Positions 1 to 8,950 of a stretch of DNA of 64,000 nt are shown here, piece by piece. Under the pieces are notes generated by a model. The model had not been told where the DNA came from and did no database searches. It worked only from the letters and a program-made list of their open reading frames with translations. The DNA is from Dechloromonas hortensis (lineage in GTDB: Bacteria; Pseudomonadota; Gammaproteobacteria; Burkholderiales; Rhodocyclaceae), in NCBI RefSeq assembly GCF_009469765.1, contig NZ_SSSQ01000003.1, positions 124,001 through 188,000 of the forward strand, in the 5' to 3' direction. The position numbers were made by a program, and so were the translations under genes. Numbering within the stretch: the stretch's first letter is position 1; the number at the start of each line of letters is the position of its first letter.

Positions 1-266
1 TGAGGGTGGCGGTGGCCGGTCAGCGGGTCCGGGTCGAGGTGGCAGACAACGGCCCGGGCTTGACGGCCGAGGAATGCAACGTCATTTTCGAAAAATTCCG
101 TCAGGGTGGAAACACGCTGACCGACAAGCCGCAGGGCACTGGTCTGGGACTGCCGATCAGCCGTCAGATCGTCGAATATTTTGGTGGTAATCTGTGGGTC
201 GAAAGTCGGCCCGGAGCAGGCGCGAATTTCATTTTCACGGTGCCCTTGCCGGCATCGGAGGAATAA
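1..266 (+). CDS. Sensor histidine kinase, C-terminal fragment (5' end outside window)
   Basis: Only the last ~88 codons are present; the reading frame is open from base 3 and continues off the left edge. The fragment is the end of a HATPase_c domain: an ADNGPGL box (G1), an F-box EKFRQ, then GTGLGLPISRQIVE (G2) and a closing GGNLWVESRPGAGANF strand. This is the ATP-binding lid of a two-component kinase. Eighteen bases downstream lies a single-domain response regulator, its probable phosphotransfer partner. Input domains and the phosphorylated histidine are outside the window, so the stimulus cannot be stated. Confidence 0.9.
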   Translation, partial: RVAVAGQRVRVEVADNGPGLTAEECNVIFEKFRQGGNTLTDKPQGTGLGLPISRQIVEYFGGNLWVESRPGAGANFIFTVPLPASEE

Positions 267-283
267 CAAGGGAGACTAAAGAG

Positions 284-655
284 ATGGGCAAAAAAATCCT
301 TATCGTCGATGACGAACCCAACATCATCATTTCGCTCGAATTCCTGATGAAGAAGGAAGGTTTCGAGATCGCCGTTGCCGGCGATGGTGACGAAGCGCTG
401 GCCAAGGTCGCCAGCTTTGCGCCCGACCTGGTCCTGCTCGATGTGATGATGCCGAAAAAATCCGGCTACGAAGTCTGCGAGGCGCTGCGTGCCGATCCGG
501 CGCGGGCCGGCCTGCTGATCGTCATGCTGACCGCCAAGGGACGCGATACCGAAGTCGCCAAGGGGCTGGCCATCGGGGCCGATGCCTACGTCACCAAGCC
601 GTTTTCGACCAAGGAGCTGGTGGCCAAGGTGAAAGGCATGCTCGGGGTGGCCTGA
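284..655 (+). CDS. Single-domain response regulator (CheY-like receiver)
   Basis: A 123-residue receiver with no output domain. It starts KKILIVDDEPNI (acidic pair), has the phospho-acceptor Asp in LVLLDVMMPKKSGYE at about residue 53, the Thr in MLTAKG and the Lys in VTKPFS, so all receiver residues are intact. The ATG at 284 is preceded by GGGAGACTAAAGAG. It follows a histidine kinase by 18 bases and is probably its cognate regulator, acting by protein-protein contact. The next gene begins 85 bases later and could belong to the same transcript. Confidence 0.93.
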   Translation: MGKKILIVDDEPNIIISLEFLMKKEGFEIAVAGDGDEALAKVASFAPDLVLLDVMMPKKSGYEVCEALRADPARAGLLIVMLTAKGRDTEVAKGLAIGADAYVTKPFSTKELVAKVKGMLGVA

Positions 656-740
656 GCCGGAATGGCGCCACTCGGCGGCCAGGTCGCCGAGTGCTGCGGT
701 CGACGGCCTCGCCAGGCCAAAAATCATCGGGATCACTGCC

Positions 741-2903
741 ATGAAGGCTAAACACCGTTTCATCTTTGCCGTAGTCGTCCTCGGTCTGCTGATGACCGGG
801 CCGTTCGTTGTCACCTCGCTGCTCGTTTGGCTGGACATGAAGGAAGCCGAGCGCAACATGCTGATGGAGTTGCTGCTGTCGCGTCTGCCGGTGGGTACGA
901 TGATGACGCTGTTCGGCTTCGTGGTCGGCGTCCTCGTGTTGCACAAGCTGTTCAAGCAATATGTCGAAGGGCTGTTGCGGATGGCCGAAACCTTGCGCCT
1001 GATGCTGGGCGCCAACCGCGATTTTCGGGTCACCCTGGAGGGGCCGCCCGAAGTACAGCAACTGGCGCGTGCCGCCAACGATCTGGCGCAGCAGCGCGAT
1101 GCCTTGATGGACGACGTCGATGCGCAGATCGCGCGGGCCAAGGCGTCGGTCGAGGAAGAGAAGAACCGGCTGGCGGCGCTGATGTCTGAACTGGCCCAGG
1201 CGGTCGTCGTCTGCAACCTCGATGGCCGCATCCTGCTCTACAACAATCGCGCCCGGCTGCAGTTCAAGGCCCTGGCCCAGGGCCCGACCTCGGTCTCGGG
1301 CGGAGCGCTGATCGGCCTCGGCCGGTCGATTTTCTCGATTCTCGAAAAGAACCAGGTCCAGCACGCCCAGGAAGTCATCCACCAGCGCCTGGCGGCCGGC
1401 AAGACGGCGCTCTCCAACTTCATCACGACGACGCGCGGCGGTCAGTTGCTACGTGCCCAGATGGTGCCGGTATTGTCGGCGGCAGCGGGGGAGGGCGAAG
1501 CGGCGATGAGCGGCTACGTGCTGACGGTCGAGAACATCACGCGCAGCATCGAGCAGGAGGCACGCCGCGATCAGGCCCTGCATTCGCTGACCGAGGGCAG
1601 CCGCTCGGCGCTGGGCAGCATCCGCGCCGCAGTGACCAACCTGATCGATTATCCGGACATGGAGCTGGATCTGCGTGAGCGCTTCGTCAAGGTCATCGAC
1701 GACGAGGTGGCCCGGATGAGCCAGCGTCTCGACCAGACCATGGTCGAGTTCTCCGATTCGATGAAGACGCGCTGGCCGCTCGAGGATGTGCTCGGCATCG
1801 ACATCATTGCCGCCGCCCAGCGCCGGATCGACGAAAAGCTCAAGCTGGCGACGAAGACCGAAGAACTGGACGACGCGCTGTGGATCAAGGCCGACAGTTT
1901 CTCGTTGGTCTTCGCGCTGCTCAGTCTGGCGGCCAAGCTGCAGGATCATTACGAGCCGCGCGAACTGCGTTTCCGTCTGACCTCCGAAGGCAAGCTGGCC
2001 TATCTCGACCTGATCTGGGCCGGCGCTGCGATGTCGTCGGAAACCTTCTATACGTGGGAAATGGAGACGATGCACGTGGCCGGCGAGAACTCGCCGCTGA
2101 CGCTGCGCGACGTCATCGACCGGCATGGCGGCGAAATCTGGTACCAGCGCGAAAAGGCGGCGCACCGCGCCTTCTTCCGTTTCGTGCTGCCGGTTGCCAC
2201 GCCGGAAGTCGCCAACGAGGACGAGGAGCGCAAGCGTGGCAGCGGGCGCCCGGAATACTACGATTTCGACCTCTTCAATTTTGCCGACAAGTCGATCGAC
2301 CTCGACACCAAGCTGAGCGAGCTGACCTACACGGTGTTCGATACCGAAACGACCGGTCTGGAGCCATCGAGCGGCGACGAAATCATCCAGATCGGGGCGA
2401 CGCGCATCGTCAATAACCGCCTGTTGCGCCAGGAAGTCTTCAACCAGATCGTCGACCCCGAGCGGCCGCTGCGCCCGGAGGGCATTCCGATCCATGGCAT
2501 CACCGAAGACATGGTGCGCGGCCAGCCCAATATCGACATCGTGCTGCCGGCCTTTCACGAGTTTTGCGAAGACACCGTGCTGATTGCCCACAATGCCGCC
2601 TTCGACATGCGCTTCCTGCAGTTGAAGGAAGAACGCACCGGCATCCGCTTCACCCAGCCGGTGCTCGATACCTTGCTGCTCTCGGCGGTGGTGCACCCGA
2701 ACCAGGAGTCGCACAAGCTCGACGTCATTCTGGAACGGCTCGGCATCCAGATCGACAAGCGGCACAACGCGCTGGAAGACGCACTGGCGACCGCCGCCGT
2801 TTTCCTGAAGCTGGTGCCTTTGCTGGCCGATCAGGGCATCGTCACCGTCCGTCAGGCGCTCGAAGCCTCGGAAAAGACCTATTACGCCCGGATCAAGTAC
2901 TGA
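741..2903 (+). CDS. Membrane-bound pseudo-histidine kinase fused to DnaQ-type 3'-5' exonuclease
   Basis: 720 residues. Two membrane segments lie near residues 7-32 and 54-72, followed by a HAMP/coiled-coil stretch and a PAS-like domain (~155-275). The next region has the shape of a kinase core, but the H-box reads LTEGSRSALGSIR with no phospho-accepting His, and the N-box position reads LLSLAAKL with no Asn, so kinase activity looks lost. From ~530 there is an intact DEDDh exonuclease: FDTETTGLEP, HNAAFDMRFL and HNALEDALATA. Genes of this type sit with DUF294 proteins and VC_2705-type symporters in other proteobacteria (family knowledge). A role in sensing linked to solute uptake is inferred; the nucleic-acid substrate is unknown. 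Confidence 0.8.
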   Translation: MKAKHRFIFAVVVLGLLMTGPFVVTSLLVWLDMKEAERNMLMELLLSRLPVGTMMTLFGFVVGVLVLHKLFKQYVEGLLRMAETLRLMLGANRDFRVTLEGPPEVQQLARAANDLAQQRDALMDDVDAQIARAKASVEEEKNRLAALMSELAQAVVVCNLDGRILLYNNRARLQFKALAQGPTSVSGGALIGLGRSIFSILEKNQVQHAQEVIHQRLAAGKTALSNFITTTRGGQLLRAQMVPVLSAAAGEGEAAMSGYVLTVENITRSIEQEARRDQALHSLTEGSRSALGSIRAAVTNLIDYPDMELDLRERFVKVIDDEVARMSQRLDQTMVEFSDSMKTRWPLEDVLGIDIIAAAQRRIDEKLKLATKTEELDDALWIKADSFSLVFALLSLAAKLQDHYEPRELRFRLTSEGKLAYLDLIWAGAAMSSETFYTWEMETMHVAGENSPLTLRDVIDRHGGEIWYQREKAAHRAFFRFVLPVATPEVANEDEERKRGSGRPEYYDFDLFNFADKSIDLDTKLSELTYTVFDTETTGLEPSSGDEIIQIGATRIVNNRLLRQEVFNQIVDPERPLRPEGIPIHGITEDMVRGQPNIDIVLPAFHEFCEDTVLIAHNAAFDMRFLQLKEERTGIRFTQPVLDTLLLSAVVHPNQESHKLDVILERLGIQIDKRHNALEDALATAAVFLKLVPLLADQGIVTVRQALEASEKTYYARIKY

Positions 2904-2904
2904 G

Positions 2905-3966
2905 GTGCGTTCCACCATCGAAACCTGGCTGCCCTGCCAGCAACTGACCAGCCTCGAAGCGCAGTTGCAGAACCTGGCCGAGCCGGCCGATGCGCCGGTG
3001 CTGGCCGGGCGCATCGGCGAACTGTGCCGCCTGCTGGCGGCCGGTGGCGCCAGCGGGCCGCTGGTCAGCCGGCTGGTTTCCTGCCTCAATGACCGGTTGA
3101 CCGCAGCAGTCGTTCGCCTGCTTGCCCGGCGCCATCGCTTGCCGCCGGTTGCCTGGTGCTGGCTGGCGCTTGGTTCGGAGGGGCGGCAGGAACAGACCTT
3201 CGTCACCGACCAGGACAACGGCCTGCTCTTCAACGCCGCCGACAGCCAGGAGGCGGCGGCGCTACGCGCGCTGTTTCTGCCCTTTGCCGAGGACGTCAAT
3301 CGGCAGCTTGCCGACTGCGGCTTTGCGCTGTGCACAGGTCAGATCATGGCCGGCAACCCGGCCTGGTGTCTGTCGCTCGATGAATGGCGGGAGCAGTTCA
3401 TCGAATGGGTGCGTCGCCCGGAGCCGGCCGCCTTGCTCAACGCCAGCATTTTTTTCGATTTTCGGCCGCTGTGCGGCGCGCTCGAACTGGGCGACACGCT
3501 GCGCAAACTGCTCCTCTCGCTGACTGTCGATACGCCATCCTTCCTGCACCTGATGGCGGCCAACGCCGTGCAGGCCGAGGCGCCGCTCAACTTTCGCGGC
3601 GAGGTGGCGCTGGATGCGGAGGGGGCTTTGGACCTGAAAAAATTCGGTAGCCGGATCTTTGTCGATGCGGCACGTATTTTCGCGCTGGCGGCCGGCGTGC
3701 CGGCGGTCAATTCGAGCGAACGCCTGCGCCTGGCCGGCGCTGCTGCCGGCCTGCAGGCGGACGAGATTGCCGCGGTCGACGGTGCTTTTTCGCACATTTT
3801 GCGCCTGCGCCTGCAGCAACAGATGGCTGACGCCACGGCGGGCATGGCCGCCGGTTACGCCCTGAAGCCGGCCGAGTTGAACGAGGTCGATCGGGCGATC
3901 CTGCGCGAGTCGCTGAAACAGGCACGGCGCCTGCAATTGCGCCTCAAGTTAAACTATGCACTCTGA
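2905..3966 (+). CDS. DUF294 nucleotidyltransferase-like protein (GlnD-type), short form
   Basis: 353 residues, GTG start one base after the previous stop. It has an N-terminal helical segment and then the nucleotidyltransferase signature WCWLALGSEGRQEQTF followed by TDQDNGLLF, the family's metal-binding DxD-like site. A C-terminal DUF294_C substrate-binding part follows (LKKFGSRIFVDAARIFALAAG). It lacks the cyclic-nucleotide-binding and CBS domains present in the adjacent paralogue and aligns with that protein's C-terminal half throughout. The family is related to the PII uridylyltransferase GlnD, but its true substrate is not established. Probably co-transcribed with both neighbours. Confidence 0.82.
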   Translation: MRSTIETWLPCQQLTSLEAQLQNLAEPADAPVLAGRIGELCRLLAAGGASGPLVSRLVSCLNDRLTAAVVRLLARRHRLPPVAWCWLALGSEGRQEQTFVTDQDNGLLFNAADSQEAAALRALFLPFAEDVNRQLADCGFALCTGQIMAGNPAWCLSLDEWREQFIEWVRRPEPAALLNASIFFDFRPLCGALELGDTLRKLLLSLTVDTPSFLHLMAANAVQAEAPLNFRGEVALDAEGALDLKKFGSRIFVDAARIFALAAGVPAVNSSERLRLAGAAAGLQADEIAAVDGAFSHILRLRLQQQMADATAGMAAGYALKPAELNEVDRAILRESLKQARRLQLRLKLNYAL

Positions 3967-3981
3967 GAAGAAGAGGTTGTC

Positions 3982-5943
3982 GTGAATACGCAAGCAGAAC
4001 AAGCGACCATGAATCCGCTGGAAACCTCCCTGCGCCAGGAAGGGCGCCGACGCGTCGCCGGCAATACCCTGGCCTTTTTGAAGAATCATGCCCCCTTCGA
4101 CAAGATGGGGGCCGAGGCGCTGCAGCTTTTTGCCGACAAGGCGCAACTGGCCTTTCACCCGGCCGGCAGCGAGATTGTCGGGCCGGATGCCGGCAATGTC
4201 CGCTTCTTCTACCTGATCGAGTCCGGCAAGGTGCAGGCGCGCCAGGCCGGCGAGGTGACGGTGACCGAATATTCCATCCTCAGCCTCGGGGCAGGGGAGA
4301 GCTTTCCGATTGGCGCGGTGACCGCCGGCCGGCCATCGACCAATACTTATACTGCGGTCGAGGATACCTTCTGCTACCAGTTGCCGGCCGAGGATTTCCT
4401 GCGCCTGATGGCGAGCAGTCCGGAATTCAACCTGTTCTGCACGCAATACATCGCCAGCCTGCTCGACCAGTCGCGGCGCCAGTTGCAATTGCAGTTCGCC
4501 CAGCGGGCCAGCGAACAGCAGACGCTGAATTCGCCGCTGGCCGGCATCGGCTCGCGCTCGCCGGTGTCGGTGGCGCCCGAGACGCCGCTGCGGACGGCGC
4601 TGGAAAAAATGTCGCAGGCCGGGGTCGGTTCGCTCGTCATCGCCGGCGAAGACCGCCAGCCGGTCGGCGTCTTTACCCGATCCGACCTGCTCGACCGGGT
4701 CGTGCTGGCCGATCTGCCACACGACGTGCCGATCAGCCAGGCGATGTCGGCCAACCCGTTCAAGCTGGAAGAACATGCCACGGCCTACGACGCCATGCTG
4801 GCCATGGCCACCCACGGCATTCGCCACGTGCTGGTGACCGATGCCGAAGGCAAGCTGACCGGCGTCGTTTCCGAGCGCGACCTGTTTGCGCTGCAACGAG
4901 TCGGCCTGCGCCAGATTCGCCAGTCCATCGAAGGGGCGCACAACGTCGAGGCACTGCAGCACGCGGCGGCCGATGTCCGGCAACTGGCCTTCAATATGCT
5001 GGCCCAAGGCGTCGGTGCCGAGCAACTGACCCAGTTCATTTCGGCCTTGAACGATGCGCTGACCCGCCGCGTCATCCAGCTCAATCTCGACAAGCACAAT
5101 TTTGAGGGTATCGACTGGGCCTGGCTGGCTTTCGGTTCGGAGGGGCGCGACGAGCAGACCTTCAGTACCGACCAGGATAACGGCATCGTTTTCGCCTGCC
5201 CCGACACGGCGGCGGTCGACGCGCTGCGCCAGCGTTTTCTCGCCTATGCCCTGGATGTCAACAAGGATCTCGACCGGTGCGGCTTCCCGTTGTGCAAGGG
5301 CAACATCATGGCTAGCAACCCGCAGTGGTGTCTGACTCTGGACGAATGGCGCGATCAGTTCAGCAACTGGATCCGCGTGCCGCAGCCGGAAGCGCTGCTC
5401 AATGCGACCATCTTCTTCGACTTCCGTCCGCTGTTCGGTAAGATCGAACTGGCCGAATCGATGCGCCGCCACCTGCTGGCCCAGACTTCGTCCAACCCGA
5501 TGTTCCTGCGCGCCATGGCGCACAACGCGCTCGACGTCGAACCGCCGCTCGGCAAGATTCGCGATTTCCTGACCGACCTCGAGCCGGACCAGCCGGGCAA
5601 GATCGACCTCAAGAAATACGGCTCGCGCATCTTTGTCGATGTCGCACGCATCTACGCGCTGGCCACCGGCGTGCACAACACCAACTCGGTCCAACGCCTG
5701 CGTCTGGCCTCGAAGCGGCTGTCGATTCGCGACGAGGAGATCAACGCCGTGCTCGAAGGTCTCGACTTCATCCAGTTGCTGCGCCTGCAGCACCAATACC
5801 TGGAAGGCGAGCCGGGCACGCAGGGCGACAACCTGATCAACCCGGATACGCTGAACGAGCTGGATCGCCGCATCCTGAAGGAATCCTTCCGCCAGGCACG
5901 CAAGCTGCAAACCCGTCTCAAACTTGATTACCAGGTGAATTGA
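3982..5943 (+). CDS. cNMP-binding / CBS / DUF294 nucleotidyltransferase-like protein
   Basis: 653 residues. The N-terminal part (~25-165) resembles a Crp-type cyclic-nucleotide-binding fold. Two CBS motifs follow (~185-310; GVGSLVIAGEDRQPVGVFTR and GIRHVLVTDAEGKLTGVVSE). The DUF294 nucleotidyltransferase domain comes next, with FGSEGRDEQTFSTDQDNG, then the C-terminal domain with KYGSRIFVDVARIYALATG. The GTG at 3982 has AGAAGAGG upstream; an in-frame ATG at 4009 is an alternative. CBS and cNMP modules suggest allosteric control by nucleotides of a GlnD-like transferase. Family members are widely found beside acetate-type symporters; the function is unproven. Confidence 0.88.
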   Translation: MNTQAEQATMNPLETSLRQEGRRRVAGNTLAFLKNHAPFDKMGAEALQLFADKAQLAFHPAGSEIVGPDAGNVRFFYLIESGKVQARQAGEVTVTEYSILSLGAGESFPIGAVTAGRPSTNTYTAVEDTFCYQLPAEDFLRLMASSPEFNLFCTQYIASLLDQSRRQLQLQFAQRASEQQTLNSPLAGIGSRSPVSVAPETPLRTALEKMSQAGVGSLVIAGEDRQPVGVFTRSDLLDRVVLADLPHDVPISQAMSANPFKLEEHATAYDAMLAMATHGIRHVLVTDAEGKLTGVVSERDLFALQRVGLRQIRQSIEGAHNVEALQHAAADVRQLAFNMLAQGVGAEQLTQFISALNDALTRRVIQLNLDKHNFEGIDWAWLAFGSEGRDEQTFSTDQDNGIVFACPDTAAVDALRQRFLAYALDVNKDLDRCGFPLCKGNIMASNPQWCLTLDEWRDQFSNWIRVPQPEALLNATIFFDFRPLFGKIELAESMRRHLLAQTSSNPMFLRAMAHNALDVEPPLGKIRDFLTDLEPDQPGKIDLKKYGSRIFVDVARIYALATGVHNTNSVQRLRLASKRLSIRDEEINAVLEGLDFIQLLRLQHQYLEGEPGTQGDNLINPDTLNELDRRILKESFRQARKLQTRLKLDYQVN

Positions 5944-5945
5944 GC

Positions 5946-6641
5946 ATGTTCAGCCTCAAGAAGCTTCTCTTCAAGGCCGGCTCGCCCGAGCACCTGCCGG
6001 ACGACGTCCGGTCCGCCATCGAGGCCTGGCGGAGTTCGCCGGCGCCGGAACTCGATGACGCACATTTTCATGTCCGTTACCTGGTCATCGACATTGTCAG
6101 TACCGGCCTCAATCCGGACAGCGACGAGTTGCTCGGCATCGCTGCCACCGCCGTCAGCCAGGGCGGCATGGTGCAGCCGGAAGATGCCTTCTATCTCGAC
6201 TTCGCCAGCCTCGATGGCGACAGCGCTGTGACCATGGAAACAACGGCTGGCCATAGGCTCGACCGTCAATTGATGGCCTTTTTGCAATTCGCCGCCAAGG
6301 CGCCGCTGGTCACCTACCATGTGCCCTATGTTGGCGGCTTCCTGCAGCGTCTGTACAAGGAACGCCTGGGAGTCAATTTCGAGCCGCAATGGGTCGATCT
6401 GGCCTGGCTGTTGCCGGTGATGTTCGAGGAAAAATCACACACCCTGCTGCCGCTTGATCAATGGCTCGAACTGTTCGGGCTGGAGGCCGGCGGCGTCCGA
6501 CGCGATGCGATGGCCAATACGCTGATGCTGGCCCGCCTGTTCCAGATGCTGCTGGTCCGGGTGACCGACAAGGACATTACGACCGCCGCCCGACTGATCG
6601 ATGAATCCCGGGCCAGCAGTTTCCTGCGCCGGACGCACTGA
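5946..6641 (+). CDS. Degenerate DnaQ-fold 3'-5' exonuclease-like protein
   Basis: 231 residues; the ATG at 5946 lies two bases after the preceding stop. The fold follows the DEDDh exonuclease pattern, but the key acids are missing. Motif I reads IDIVSTGLNP instead of DTETTG, so the second acid is Val. Motif II reads YHVPYVGGFLQRL, with Gly at the HNAxFD aspartate position. Motif III reads RRDAMANTLML, with the His and Asp altered. The protein is therefore probably not a nuclease and may be a regulatory or structural partner of the exonuclease two genes upstream. Its place between a DUF294 gene and a symporter gene is typical of this neighbourhood. Confidence 0.75.
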   Translation: MFSLKKLLFKAGSPEHLPDDVRSAIEAWRSSPAPELDDAHFHVRYLVIDIVSTGLNPDSDELLGIAATAVSQGGMVQPEDAFYLDFASLDGDSAVTMETTAGHRLDRQLMAFLQFAAKAPLVTYHVPYVGGFLQRLYKERLGVNFEPQWVDLAWLLPVMFEEKSHTLLPLDQWLELFGLEAGGVRRDAMANTLMLARLFQMLLVRVTDKDITTAARLIDESRASSFLRRTH

Positions 6642-6650
6642 GCACGCCGC

Positions 6651-8690
6651 ATGTTCGGTTCCCTGACCAAACTGCAACGTTACTACCTCTACTACACAGC
6701 TAGTTTCCTGGCGTTTATCGGGGCGCTTGCCGTGCTCGAGCAGCACGGCATGCCGCCACGCTGGATCGGTTACGCCTTCCTCTTCTTCACCATCTCGATG
6801 TACGCGGTGATCGGCATCATGAGCCGGACCTCGGATGTCTCCGAGTACTACGTTGCCGGCCGCAGCGTTCCCGCCTTCTTCAACGGCATGGCGACCGGCG
6901 CCGACTGGATGAGCGCCGCCTCCTTCATCGGTCTGGCCGGCACGCTCTACCTCTCCGGCCATCAGGGATTGGCCTACGTGATCGGCTGGACCGGCGGCTT
7001 CGTGCTGGTCGCCTTGCTGCTGGCGCCTTATCTGCGCCGCTTCGGTGAATACACCATCCCGGACTTTCTTGGCGCCCGCTACGGCGGCAACGCCATCCGA
7101 CTGGTCGCCGTGGCGGCGGCGATTCTCGCTTCCTTTGTTTATGTCGTCGCCCAGATCTACGGTGTTGGTGTCATCACCAGCCGCTTCGTCAGCCTGCAAT
7201 TCGAGATCGGCGTCTTCGTCGGCCTGGCCGGCATCCTCGTCTGCTCCTTCCTCGGCGGCATGCGAGCCGTAACCTGGACGCAGGTGGCGCAATACGTGAT
7301 CCTGATCATCGCCTACATTACGCCGGTCGCCATCCTCTCCTACAACGTCACCGGCAACCCGGTGCCGCAACTGGTTTACGGCAAGGTGCTGCAGGAAGTC
7401 GGGCGACTCGAAGAGCGCCTGTTCGATACGCCGGCCGAAATCGAGGTGCGCAAGCTTTACCGGGAACGGGCTGATCTCTACGCCCAGAAAATCATGCAGT
7501 TGCCGCATTCGCTGAGCCACGAACGCGAACAACTATCGCAGCGCATCAATGAAATGAAGAACAGCGATACGCAGATGAAAGACATCGTCGCGCTTGAAAA
7601 GCAGCGTCGCGATATGCCGCATGATCCGGAACAGGCCAAGGCGCGCTGGGAAAGTGCGATGTTTTCGGCGGTCGACCGCAGCAAGCCGCCCATACATCAC
7701 GCCGAAGCCTTTCCCGGCGATGATGCCGAGCAGCAACTGATACAGCGTATCAATTTCCTTGCCCTCATTTTCTGTCTAACGGTCGGTACCGCCGCCTTGC
7801 CGCATGTGCTGACCCGCTACTACACCACGCCGACGGTCAGTCAGGCCCGCGACTCAGTCTTCTGGTCGCTGCTCTTCATCCTGCTCCTCTACATCACGGC
7901 ACCGGCCTATGCCGTCTTTGCCAAGTACGAGGTGCTGTCGCACCTCGTTGAAATTCCCATCGCCAAGTTGCCCGGCTGGGTCGCGGCATGGGCCAAGGTC
8001 GGCCTGGTCAGTATCGAGGACATCAACGCCGACGGCATCCTGCAAATTGCCGAGTTGTCGATGAATCCCGACGTAATCGTCCTCGCCACTCCGGAGATTG
8101 CCGGCATGCCTTACGTTGTGTCCGGGTTGGTGGCGGCGGGCGGGTTGGCGGCCGCATTGTCGACTGCCGATGGCCTGTTGCTGACCATTACCACGGCGCT
8201 GTCGCACGACGTCTATTACCGCATCGTTCGCCCCGATGCCTCGACCCAGTTGCGCCTCGTCATCTCCAAGTCGCTGCTCTTGGTGGTTGCCGTACTGGCC
8301 GCCACGGTTGCCGCACAAAAGCCGGGCACCATCCTCTCGATGGTGGCCTGGGCCTTCTCGATTGCCGGTTCGGCCTTTTTCCCGGCGCTGGTCCTCGGCA
8401 TTTTCTGGAACCGTGCAACGCGGGCCGGTGCCCTCTCCGGTATGCTGGTCGGCTCGCTGCTTTCGATCTATTACATCCTGCGCGTCGAGTTCGACAGCAT
8501 CCCCTGGCTGGGCATCAGCGGCTTCAACATGCTCCCCTGGTTCCATGTGCAATCGACATCGGCCGGGCTCTTCGGTGTCTTGGCCGGATTCCTGACGATT
8601 GTCGTCGTCAGCCTGTTCACCAAACCCGATCCGCAGGCCTCCAGTTTCCTGCAGGGAATCCGCTGCAGCAACAAGGAGGGCAGGGCGTGA
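6651..8690 (+). CDS. Sodium:solute symporter, VC_2705 subfamily (acetate-permease-like)
   Basis: 679 residues with about 13 hydrophobic segments of the SSS family. Recognisable pieces are the early VSEYYVAGRSVPAFFNGMA and ATGADWMSAASFIG segments (sodium site region). A long hydrophilic insertion at ~250-350 is rich in charged residues and is typical of the VC_2705 subfamily. It probably imports a small monocarboxylate such as acetate with Na+; the substrate is inferred. Its stop overlaps the start of the small subunit gene by four bases, so the two are translationally coupled. Confidence 0.9.
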   Translation: MFGSLTKLQRYYLYYTASFLAFIGALAVLEQHGMPPRWIGYAFLFFTISMYAVIGIMSRTSDVSEYYVAGRSVPAFFNGMATGADWMSAASFIGLAGTLYLSGHQGLAYVIGWTGGFVLVALLLAPYLRRFGEYTIPDFLGARYGGNAIRLVAVAAAILASFVYVVAQIYGVGVITSRFVSLQFEIGVFVGLAGILVCSFLGGMRAVTWTQVAQYVILIIAYITPVAILSYNVTGNPVPQLVYGKVLQEVGRLEERLFDTPAEIEVRKLYRERADLYAQKIMQLPHSLSHEREQLSQRINEMKNSDTQMKDIVALEKQRRDMPHDPEQAKARWESAMFSAVDRSKPPIHHAEAFPGDDAEQQLIQRINFLALIFCLTVGTAALPHVLTRYYTTPTVSQARDSVFWSLLFILLLYITAPAYAVFAKYEVLSHLVEIPIAKLPGWVAAWAKVGLVSIEDINADGILQIAELSMNPDVIVLATPEIAGMPYVVSGLVAAGGLAAALSTADGLLLTITTALSHDVYYRIVRPDASTQLRLVISKSLLLVVAVLAATVAAQKPGTILSMVAWAFSIAGSAFFPALVLGIFWNRATRAGALSGMLVGSLLSIYYILRVEFDSIPWLGISGFNMLPWFHVQSTSAGLFGVLAGFLTIVVVSLFTKPDPQASSFLQGIRCSNKEGRA

Positions 8691-8938
8691 AGCCGAGCAG
8701 CGATGCCTATTGGCGCCAGACAAAACGTCTGACACTCACCTTGCTGGTGCTCTGGATCGTGCTGACTTTCGTGATGAACTGGTTTGCCCGCGAATTCAAC
8801 GACTTCACCTTCCTCGATTTTCCGCTTGGCTTCTACATGGATGCGCAAGGCCTGCTGCTGATCTACTTGGCCATCATCTGGTACTACAACCGCCGCATGC
8901 GCCAACTGGATGCCAAATACGGCATCGAAGACAAGTAA
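8687..8938 (+). CDS. DUF4212 symporter small subunit
   Basis: 83 residues with two membrane segments (LTLLVLWIVLTFVMNWFA and LLLIYLAIIWYYNRRM) separated by a FLDFPLGFYMDAQG loop characteristic of the DUF4212 / sodium-solute-symporter small-subunit family. The GTG start at 8687 overlaps the symporter stop (GTGA), with AAGGAGGGCAGGGC as ribosome-binding site. It is expected to form a complex with the upstream symporter in the inner membrane. Here the small subunit follows the large one. Confidence 0.9.
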   Translation: MKPSSDAYWRQTKRLTLTLLVLWIVLTFVMNWFAREFNDFTFLDFPLGFYMDAQGLLLIYLAIIWYYNRRMRQLDAKYGIEDK

Positions 8939-8950
8939 ATCCTGGTTGCA

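Noticed and set aside
164..1231. Long minus-strand open frame over the regulator and kinase-exonuclease genes
   Set aside because: It lies antisense to well-supported domain-bearing genes, has no family features, and is explained by high GC content suppressing stop codons.
1449..3335. 628-codon minus-strand frame
   Set aside because: Antisense to the exonuclease fusion and DUF294 genes; Arg/Gln-rich low-quality translation with no motif.
3949..5910. 653-codon minus-strand frame opposite the cNMP/CBS/DUF294 gene
   Set aside because: The forward frame has complete recognisable domains; the reverse has none.
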